From Leptobrachium leishanense (lineage: Eukaryota; Chordata; Amphibia; Anura; Megophryidae): a stretch of DNA of 64,000 nucleotides. Shown here one piece after another: positions 56,275-64,000 of this stretch. Position 1 is the stretch's first letter. Every line of letters begins with the position of its first letter. Position numbers and translations under genes: made by a program. The stretch covers positions 89,183,877 through 89,247,876 of the forward strand of contig CM019063.1 of assembly GCA_009667805.1 (NCBI GenBank), given 5' to 3'. The notes under the pieces were generated by a model. That model saw only the letters and a program-made list of their open reading frames with translations, was not told the origin of the DNA and did no database searches.

Positions 56275-57238
56275 TTAACCCCTTCACTGCGGAAGACGTA
56301 TGGGTAGCACCATGGGAATTGCCGGCTATTTGCGGAGGATGTTTCCCACAAGTCATCCGCTGCGGGAGCTCTCACTCCCGATACTTAAATTTCCCTCAGG
56401 GGTCCCGTGGAGGTCTGACTTCCTTGAAGTCAGATCCCGCTTTTATATTCCCTCCTGGCGCACTGACGTCATCGCGAAGGACACGATCATGTCATTTTCA
56501 GGCACCCCCCGGCAAAGTCAGAAGAGCACCTGAAAGGAGGGGGTCCATCTTGAATGTCAGTCACGCCTCTGGGGCCTGTCACCACCACTGATGTCATGAC
56601 ACATGGCGCGATGACATCAGTATGAGAATTATCCCCTAGCTGCCAAAATGGTGGAAATAGGGGGGTACTTTGGACCGCCCTATCTCACAATCTGTGGCAG
56701 GTAAAATATAAAAATATTTTAAAAAATAATAAATATAAAAACAACCAAAAACAACAAGTTTTTAAATTTTAAATTTTTTTTTGTGTAGCACTATTGTTCA
56801 CATTTCAATTATAATGTGAACAATGATGCTGCACTAACGATTTTTTTTGGCTAAAATCACGTAATTTCTCAGTATAATACAGTAATGAGTACCCTTTTCT
56901 AATCTTTTAACAAGCGTACCCCATAGAATACATAACTGCAAAGGCATGGATGATAAAATGTGAAAAAAATAACTTTACACGCTGCAGATGATTGAAATTT
57001 TAATGGAAATTCAAATTTTTTCTTTTGCATTTTTTGTTATAGCATTCTGGCAGGACATGACGTATACATATAATAATGATATATTATGAATCTGCTGAGC
57101 CTACCAAAAAAAGGATATATAATTTGTCTGGGACGTATAATAAAACGTGACTTCAAATCACGTTTAAACGTGATGAGCATAAACAGTAAAAATTAGCTCA
57201 GCACACAGGGTGACATGGCTCAGCAGTGAAGGGGTTAA
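56275..57238. mobile_element. family E TTAA-bounded element
   Basis: TTAACCCCTTCACTGCGG at the left and CTCAGCAGTGAAGGGGTTAA at the right enclose 964 bp. The interior shares the ATTATAATGTGAACAATG, GCTGCACTAACGA and ATGACGTATACATATAATAA blocks with copies near 16.7 kb and 49.4 kb. Short frames inside are not genes. Confidence 0.7.
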
Positions 57239-58174
57239 ATAAGTACATGCTCTCAAAACCTGAATTTGCACAACAGGCAAGCATTTGCAAAATCACTGGA
57301 TATAAAAAATAAAAACATACTAAAAATTGAATAGTCACCTTAGGGATCCCAGTGCAGAGGCCAGCGGGATCTGCCACCACCTCCAATTGCTAAAAGAAGG
57401 CAACTAAAGTGAGCTCTGATTGATCTAATACAAGTTCCCTATGGACACAACGAGATGATACCAGCAATGACTCCCTGATTTTATCGGTGAAGCTGCTATT
57501 ATACTGTAATTCTAGTAATAGCGAGTCACTAAGGGTTAATGGTTTGCACCTCATTTATCCATTAGCAGCACCCCTATGATCAGTTTAACCAGAGTAAGGT
57601 CCTACAAAGTCTGTGTAATCTTTTTTACCTGTCGATAAATTTATGCATTAATTATTTTTTTTATTATTCATGTTCTTTGCTGATTAATAAATACCTCTAG
57701 CAAAATTGTGTAGAGAACGTCAACAGATAAAGTATGACTTTCAAAGAAAACTACTCATACTGTATATTGTGTTTCCATTCCACTAAAAACAAAATTAAAA
57801 TTTGTATCCTTAGTTGACAGCAGTAGAATTGAATCAACATTTTTATGTAGGTCATAAATTGCTGTAATAAAGGTTTCATGCAGGTTATGAACATCTGGGC
57901 TATTAGTCTACCTTTCACACCACCTCCTGTTCCAGATCATTATATTCAATCTGGTAAATCTCTTCCTTATATTGAGTTATACACAACAAGTGAATATATT
58001 TCATAATCAAAATGCTTCGCAACATAGTTTCTCTTAGTAAATAAGAGCATTAGTAACATGGACAAACGATCGGTTCATCATAAAAGCATTTGTTATGTCA
58101 ATGTATAATAAGTAAATGTAAGACATCCCAAACATTGTTTATTTAAAAAAATGGAGGTTTGATAATCGATTTTC
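57239..58174. other. AT-rich DNA without recognised features
   Basis: No inverted ends, tandem repeats or coding signal were seen. Confidence 0.55.
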
Positions 58175-58457
58175 TTAACCCTTTCCCGCTGCAGGGCATA
58201 CTATGCCATCCCTGTGGCGGGTGGGCCTTAAGGCCGTGAGGCAGCATAGTATGCCCAGCTGAAATTAATGGACCTCCACTGGCCCAGCCCACTAGCTGTC
58301 GTGTTGGTTCAGGCCATCCCCCAGCAACCAATGAAGCACATCCGCTGCGTGGGCAGGCCAAAGATGGGCCGGCCACAGCAGCCAGCTAATGGGGCATACT
58401 AGTGCAGCCCGGCCGGTGGTAAAGCCCTCCCGCAGGGCACCACCTGCCCAAAGGGAT
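58175..58457. mobile_element. short TTAA-type GC-rich element, decayed right end
   Basis: TTAACCCTTTCCCGCTGCAGG opens; the right side has CCCGCAGGGCACC and AAAGGGATAA. GGGCATACTAT words occur in both orientations. The TTAA at the right end has mutated. Confidence 0.45.
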
Positions 58458-58629
58458 AATAACTATAGCAGAATTACTACTGTGTTGGTTTCTTCCTTTT
58501 AGCTTTAGGACAGGAATTTGAAAATAACACCCTCTTAGTCTGTTTTATTATTATTCAAAAGGAGATAAGTGAGAAAGTAGTGTATGTAAATGATCACCCA
58601 TACTAAATTTTTGGGCTTTGTTCCAATGA

Positions 58630-60550
58630 TAGAAACATAGAAACATAGAAAAATGTCGGCAGATAAGAACCTTTTGGCCCATCTAGTCTGCCCAATTACA
58701 TGGATACTTTACCTGGATTTATCTTTTGTTTAGGATAGCCTTTTGCCTATCCCATGCTTGCTTAAATTCAATTACTGTTTTGGCCTCTACCACTTCTACT
58801 GGAAGACTGTTCCATGTATCCACCACCCTCTCAGTAAAATAATGCTTCCTAATGTTACTTTTAAACCTTTGCCCCTCTAATCTAAGACTATGTCCTCTTG
58901 TTTTGCTATTTTGTTTCCTTTTAAATATACTCCCTTCCTCTACCTTGTGGATTCCCTTTTACGTATTTATATGTTTCTATCATATCTCCTCTGTCTCGTC
59001 TTTTTTCCAAGCTGTACATGTTAAGATCATTAAGCCTTTCCTGGTAACTTTTCTCCTTCAAGCCATACACCATTTTAGAGAGAGTTCAGAGAAGGGCTAC
59101 TAAGATGTCTATATCCTTTTGGAGATACGGTCTCCAGTACTGCACACAGTACTCCAAGTGAGGTCTCACCAGTGCTCTGTACAGTGGCATGAGCACTTCC
59201 CTTTTCCTACTGCTAATACCTCTCCCTACACAACCAAGCATTCTGCTAGCATTTCCTGCTGCTCTATTACATTGACTACTTACCCTTAGATCCTCTGAAA
59301 TAATGACCCCTAAATCCCTTTCCTCAGATGTTGAGGTTAGGACTGTATCAAATATTCTATATTCAGCCCTTGGGTTTTTACGTCCCAGGTGAATTATCTT
59401 GCACTTATCCACATTAAAACTCAATTGCCACAACTCCGACCATTTTTTTAGTTTACCTAAATCATTTGTCATTTGGCTGATCCCTCCAGGAACGTCAACC
59501 CTGTTGCAAATCTTTGTGTCATCAGCAAAAAGACATACTTTTCCATTAATACCTTCTGCAATATCACTAATAAAAATATTAAAGAGAATGGGTCCAAGTA
59601 CTGACCCCTGAGGTACCCCACTGGTAACAAGACCTTGCACCGAATAAACTCCATTTACCACAACCCTCTGTTGTCTGTCACTCAGCCACTGCCTAATCCA
59701 GTCAACAATATTGGAATCCAAGCTCAAAGATTGCAATTTATTGATAAGCCTTCTATGCGGAACAGTATCAAAAGCCTTACTGAAATCTAAATAAGCAATG
59801 TCTACTGCACCACCTGTGTCTATTATTTTTGTTACCCAATCAAAAAAATCAATAAGATTAGTTTGGCATGATCTCCCTGAGGTAAACCCATGTTGTTTCT
59901 GATCCTGTAATCTATGTATTTTTAGATGTTCAACAATCCTTTCCTTTAACATGGTTTCCATTAATTTCCCCACTACTGACGTAAGACTAACTGGCCTATA
60001 GTTCCCCGATTCCTCCCTACTACCCTTCTTGTAAATGGGCACAACATTTGCTAATTTCCAGTCTTCTGGGACGACTCCCATTAACAAGGATTGGTTAAAT
60101 AAATCTGTTAACGGTTTTGCTATTACATCACTGAGCTCTTTTAATAATTTAGGGTGGATCCCATCAGGCCCCATTGACTTATTTGTCTTTACTTTAGACA
60201 GCTGCTGTAGAACCTCTTCCTCTGTAAACTCATATGTAAATGTCTCTTTAGTGTTCTCTCCTAACTGAGGTCCCTTTCCTTCCTTTTCTTCTGCAAAGAC
60301 TGAACAAAAATATTCATTGAGGCAGTCAGCGAGACTTTTATCCTCTTGTACATACCTTCCTTCCTTTGTTTTTAATCTAACTAATCCTTGTCTTACTTTT
60401 CTTTTCTCGTTTATGTATCTAAAAAATGTTTTGTCCCCCTTTTTTACTGACTGAGCTATTTTCTCTTCTGCGTGTGCTTTGGAAGCTCTTATAAATTGCT
60501 TTGCCTCTTTCTGCCTAATTTTATAGGTTTGCCTATCTTCTTTAATCTAT
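58630..60550 (-). mobile_element. CR1-type LINE, 5'-truncated, copy 2
   Basis: The 3' tail with CATAGAAA repeats is at 58630-58650 and the truncated 5' edge near 60550, about 80 bp further upstream than in copy 1. DNA identity with copy 1 is very high by eye. The copy is disrupted by a 29-bp inversion (59075-59103) and an extra T in the run near 58958. Confidence 0.85.
58735..60550 (-). pseudogene. CR1 ORF2 reverse transcriptase, disrupted
   Basis: The open part (60174-59086) covers all catalytic blocks: SMGPDGIHPKLL, YLDFSKAFDTV, SGVPQGSVLGP and FADDTKI. It differs from copy 1 at a handful of residues, for example Met for Thr in the SLLTGVVPEDW block and Val for Ala before QGLVTSG. After RPHLEYCVQYW the frame runs into the inverted 29-bp segment and stops. 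The remaining C-terminal codons (to about 58735) also carry a one-base insertion. The endonuclease is absent. The mutation pattern, one structural event plus one indel, implies a young copy. Confidence 0.8.
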
Positions 60551-60710
60551 CCATAAACAACTGCTTGGGGCGGCAGTCTGTATGAAAAGAGGAGACATTT
60601 TCGGACACGCAGAAAAAGTTTACTGATTTTTTGGCGGTGAAAAGCAGGAGAATGACTGGAGAATGGAAAATTCTAGGTCAAAATAGCCAAACCAGAAAAA
60701 TTCTCCCATT
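60551..60710. mobile_element. family G MITE fragment (copy 5) and short spacer
   Basis: From about 60634 the sequence GTGAAAAGCAGGAGAATGAC and TTCTAGGTCAAAATAGCC matches the left arm of the hairpin at 32338-32517. It ends abruptly at 60710 where family C begins, so only one arm is seen. Confidence 0.6.
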
Positions 60711-60903
60711 TAGGCTAGGGTCAGACTAGCGAATTTTTAACATGCGTTTAGGCGCACTTAATCACGGCCGCACTAGCATCAAATGACAGGCAATGACAGC
60801 CAATATACGAAGTACGGTCGCACGAAAGTCCGGCTGCGCAACGCAAGTGGAAAATGAACGCATTTTTTCGAGAACGCAGAACCGCTAGTACGGACGTACA
60901 GAG
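60711..60903 (-). mobile_element. family C fragment (copy 3), truncated at a CR1 junction
   Basis: TAGGCTAGGGTCAGACTAGCG opens, followed by the ACGGCCGCACTAGC and GAACGCATTTTTTCGAGAAC blocks in family C order. It stops at CGTACAGAGT, within about 12 bp of the site where CR1 entered copy 1, but on the other side. The missing half is not found downstream. Confidence 0.65.
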
Positions 60904-61260
60904 TAAACTCCATTTACCACAACCCTCTGTTGTCTGTCACTCAGCCACTGCCTAATCCAGTCAACAATATTGGAATCCAAGCTCAAAGATTGCAATTTAT
61001 TGATAAGCCTTCTATGTGGAACAGTATCAAAAGCCTTACTGAAATCTAAATAAGCAATGTCTACTGCACCACCTGTGTCTATTATTTTTGTTACCCAATC
61101 AAAAAAATCAATAAGATTAGTTTGGCATGATCTCCCTGAGGTAAACCCATGTTGTTTCTGATCCTGTAATCTATGTGTTTTTAGATGTTCAACAATCCTT
61201 TCCTTTAACATGGTTTCCATTAATTTCCCCACTACTGACGTAAGACTAACTGGCCTATAG
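60904..61260 (-). pseudogene. internal CR1 reverse transcriptase fragment, copy 3
   Basis: These 357 bp align without gaps to 59645-60001 of copy 2, with two substitutions seen by eye. It spans only the middle of the reverse transcriptase (YRPVSLTSVVG through GVYSV) and lacks both a 3' UTR and a tail. LINE insertions normally keep their 3' end, so this piece did not arrive by ordinary retrotransposition. It is open for about 120 codons but codes for no complete domain. Confidence 0.8.
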
Positions 61261-61710
61261 CTCTCAATGATGAGTGAAAACAAGGTTTGTGAGTGTCCTG
61301 AGAACGAACAACCGCTCTAGAGGCCTGCCCTACGGTGGGGCCCTGCTCAGATCTCACAAGGTTTTAGTTCGATGACACTATAACAGAAACGAAAATTCCA
61401 TATGCAAATCAGACTGCTATTACCCAGAAATGCTGGCAAGAACTGAAAAGCCAAGGAATTAATCTCTGCACAAGAGATACAGCAACCCCTGACGTTCTCA
61501 TTATTGCTCACTATGTTCTAATGCTGCAACTTGACTTTTTGCTGAAATGTTGCTCTACTTATTTGTTTTGTCCAATAAACCTGTCTGATAAAGGAGGTTG
61601 AGTTCCCAGTCCAGTTCTGCTTATGTTCAGTGGATATCTTGTAGATGGATGCTCCATGGATCGTAGTGGCATCTGCCTGGCCTTGCATGAGGGGAGTGCT
61701 TGTGAAATCC
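61261..61710. other. unannotated DNA
   Basis: Nothing recognised; the frame at 61518-61769 runs into the LINE tail and has no domain. Confidence 0.5.
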
Positions 61711-61790
61711 TTTTTTTTTTTGAGAAAGTATTTTACCAGTAAGGACATAGAGATTTCTCTTGTTTTCAAGTACAGTTACAGTTAAAAGTA
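61711..61790 (-). mobile_element. LINE 3' tail (L2/CR1-like), very short
   Basis: A run of T (poly-A on the minus strand) precedes TATTTTACCAGTAAGGACAT and ATTTCTCTTGTTTTCAAGTA, matching the 3' end of the LINE at 21761-22680. The copy is a heavily 5'-truncated insertion. Confidence 0.6.
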
Positions 61791-62327
61791 CTGATACAGC
61801 ACCAACAGATTCTGTAGCGCTTTACAACAGGGAAGCAGAAACAGGAGACGTACTTGATACAAGAGGAAAGACAACCCTGTCCATAGGATAACTGTCCAGG
61901 TAAAGCAGCACTTTAACCAAGTTCTCAGGCAGACATCTCATGAGTTTACAATCTAAGGGACGGGGGGTAGCTAAAACAATGGGAGCAGAGGGGAGGTGAG
62001 ACTGGTGGCCAGAAGAATATCATAGGGATTGCATGGGGAGGGCCAGAAGTTTTGGCTTAGTAATAGTAATTAGAGAGAGAAGTGGAGACAGCTAGAAAGG
62101 AGAGCTGAAATTAGGGACAGGCCCTGGGTGGGCGGGTTGGTACAGCAGAGGGAAGAGAGATGGAGGTAAGTCTGCGAGAGTATGCTGTGGAACGAGAATG
62201 AGGTTGGTGAAAATGCACAGATAGCTACTATTTATGATGTGTGGGGTGAGGGAGGGGGGAGAAACAGACTGAATTTTTATCAAAGAAATTGAGGGAGACT
62301 TAAAATATATGACTAGTCAGTCAGAGA
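61791..62327. other. purine-rich DNA without recognised features
   Basis: Strand-biased G and A content from about 61970 to 62260; no repeat or gene recognised. Confidence 0.5.
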
Positions 62328-62597
62328 TTAACCCTTTCACTGCTGAGGATGTGTGGGGAACGTCCTCATTGACTCCTAAGGAAAGATAGGGGGTTCCTTT
62401 GAACCCCGATATCTTCCGACTGTTGGCAGCTATCAGAGTCATATTTTGTATCATTAGAAAGGCCAGAGAATGGCATTTCCAATAATACCAAACATGACCA
62501 TGTTTAAAGTAAAGAAAAAAAATAATATAAATAATAATTAAAAAAAGAAAAACATGTTTTTTTAAGATGTGAAATAGCTCAGCAGTGAAGGGGTTAA
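62328..62597. mobile_element. short family E element (270 bp)
   Basis: TTAACCCTTTCACTGCTGAGG and CTCAGCAGTGAAGGGGTTAA bound the element, which keeps only a GATAGGGGGTTCCTTTGAAC block and the TTTCCAATAATACCAAACAT block of the family interior. It is an internally deleted derivative. Confidence 0.7.
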
Positions 62598-62683
62598 TAA
62601 ATGCAGACAAAAAATACAATTGCAAGAATATGGCAGCTTGGAGAATAGTGTTGGATGTCATGTTGAATTCCTTGATGCTTGTT

Positions 62684-62829
62684 TCAGGGCGCAGAGGGAA
62701 AAGCGATGGAGTTCAGTCTGTACGTTCTGGGTGACGAGTATGTACCGTTATGTGTCTTGCCCAAGGACACTTACTGGAGAGGTGCTCTTCAAACCTGTGT
62801 CTCCACAGTCTCCACGGTTGAGAGCAGTG
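62684..62829 (+). other. possible isolated exon (weak)
   Basis: A splice-acceptor-like TTGTTTCAG ends near 62686 and is followed by an open stretch encoding EFSLYVLGDEYVPLCVLPKDTY and WRGALQTCV, with a CAG near 62828. Codon use looks less random than in neighbouring frames, and the frame stays open to 62912. I do not recognise the protein and see no second exon, so this may be chance or an old pseudogene. Confidence 0.2.
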
Positions 62830-63289
62830 ATATTACCTCTACTCCACCCAGCCAGTACATTGCATGGATCATCCTTACAGTAGCAACACCTGCTCAGGAA
62901 CAGTACAACTGACTATCACACCTGCGGGACAGATAAAAGATGGAAACAACTTCTGCCTGAGTTACACCAGGAAGGCAAAATACCTCCATTTGTTCAATTT
63001 ATGACTCGATTGGTGAATCTTTGCTTCTACAAATATTCACATATGTTAATGTCGATGGAAATAAAAGCAGTGAAAATTTAGTAAACCATTCTTTTTTGAT
63101 GATTTAAGTATTGGTGGAGGGCAAAAAATGAGCTTAAAAGCCTCCACACTGCACATTATAAAGTTTATTATTGCAAAGGTCATTTACACATCCCAGCAAA
63201 TCAAAGAACTGCATCACAAAGCTCATGTGCTCCATTCCCCATATGCACCACAGAACTCTGGGTAAGACATGCGACTGACGTCTTTAGTT

Positions 63290-63291
<2 letters not shown>

Positions 63292-63342
<51 letters not shown>
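63292..63342. repeat. (TA)n microsatellite
   Basis: About 25 uninterrupted TA units directly precede the Tc1-like element. Tc1 elements integrate at TA, so the array is a natural landing site. Confidence 0.9.
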
Positions 63343-63345
<3 letters not shown>

Positions 63346-63353
63346 CATACATA

Positions 63354-64000
63354 CAGTCAGGTCCAGAAATATTGGGACATCGACACAATTCTAACTTCTT
63401 TGACTCTATACACCACCACAATGGAGTTGGAATGAAACAAACACAATGTGCTTTAACTGCAGATTGTCAGTTTTAATTTGAGGGTATGTACATCAGACTC
63501 AGGTGAACGGTGTAGGACTTACAGCAGTTTGCAGATGTGCCTCCCACTTGTTAAGGGACCAAAAGTAATGGGACAATTGGCTTCTCAGCTGTTCCATGGC
63601 CAGGTGTGTGATATTCACTCATTACCCCAATTACAATGTGCAGATAAAAGGCCCAGAGTTCATTTCAAGTGTGCTATTTGCATTTGGAATCTGTTGCTGT
63701 CAACTCTCAAGATGAGATACAAAGAGCCTTCACTATCAGTGAAGCAAGCCATCATTAGGCTGAAGAAACAAAACAAACCCATCAGAGAGATAGAAAGAAC
63801 ATTAGGCGTGGCCAAAACAACTGTTTGGAACATTCTCAAAAAGAAGGAATGCACTGTGAGCTCAGCAACACCAAAAGACCCAGGAGACCACGGAAAACAA
63901 CTGTGGTGGATGAATGAAGAATTCTTTCCCTGATGAAGAAAACACCCTTCACAACAGTTGGCCAGATCAAGACCACTCTCCAGGAGGTAGGTGTACTGTA
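63354..64000 (+). mobile_element. Tc1/mariner-type transposon, left part, cut by window end
   Basis: The left terminus CAGTCAGGTCCAGAAATATT follows a TA dinucleotide (63352-63353). About 360 bp of non-coding terminal region precede the transposase start. The right end lies beyond the window. Confidence 0.8.
63712..64000 (+). pseudogene. Tc1-like transposase, N-terminal part, broken
   Basis: Transposase binds the terminal repeats and cuts DNA at TA. The start at 63712 gives MRYKEPSLSVKQAIIRL. The helix-turn-helix DNA-binding region is visible (IREIERTLGVAKTTVWNILKK, residues about 24-44). A one-base deletion near 63855 shifts the frame, and in the shifted frame an in-frame TGA at 63915-63917 follows the KTTVVDE block. 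The frame then continues to the window edge with LMKKTPFTTVGQIKTTLQEV, matching Tc1 transposases. Upstream codons in the longer open frame from 63478 are non-coding terminal sequence. The catalytic DDE domain would lie beyond the window. Confidence 0.8.

Overview
This window reads as non-coding, repeat-saturated nuclear DNA of a vertebrate, most likely an amphibian (anuran). That is inference from the mix of elements seen here: CR1-type and L1-type LINEs, a chromodomain Ty3/gypsy element, a DIRS-like gag fossil, a Tc1-like transposon, hAT and Harbinger-like short elements, and many non-autonomous elements bounded by TTAA. The AT-rich background, microsatellites, stop-ridden reading frames and absence of operons or ribosome binding sites exclude a prokaryote. 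I found no convincing host protein gene, tRNA, rRNA or CRISPR array. Nearly every long reading frame belongs to a transposable element or is a shadow inside a palindrome or tandem repeat.

Layout. 1-4.2 kb: AT-rich DNA, then an inverted-terminal-repeat element (family A) split by a 1.37 kb fold-back insertion with a 14-bp target duplication. 4.2-9.7 kb: short elements and an 88-bp tandem repeat. 9.7-11.0 kb: a hairpin-rich element carrying a hAT-type element with a perfect 8-bp duplication. 11-15 kb: no recognisable feature. 15-19.9 kb: short elements, a 1.2 kb TTAA element (family E) and a second family A copy. 21.8-22.7 kb: a LINE 3' fragment. 23.3-27.1 kb: a chromovirus-type LTR retrotransposon on the minus strand with a 5-bp target duplication, which has lost reverse transcriptase and integrase in frame. 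27.2-29.3 kb: a TTAA element and a solo LTR. 32.7-36.6 kb: a four-level nest (family A > D > C > CR1). 38.0-45.6 kb: a near full-length L1 (minus strand) split by a 1.9 kb insertion. 45.9-48.5 kb: two hAT-like elements. 49.0-51.3 kb: a family E element inserted into another copy of itself. 52.6-54.2 kb: a degenerate DIRS-like gag. 54.8-57.2 kb: two more family E copies, one holding a minisatellite. 58.6-61.3 kb: a second CR1 with a 29-bp microinversion plus a nearby third CR1 piece. 63.35 kb to the end: a Tc1-like transposon cut by the window edge.

The window records successive layers of transposition rather than a pathway. Target duplications and empty-site comparisons between copies let the order of insertion be read. 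The most unusual items are the fold-back element with a hammerhead-ribozyme-like core at its centre, the precise microinversion in CR1, the chromovirus whose reading frame survives two large in-frame deletions, and the self-nested TTAA element. Sequence comparisons were made by eye, so boundaries may be off by a few bases.
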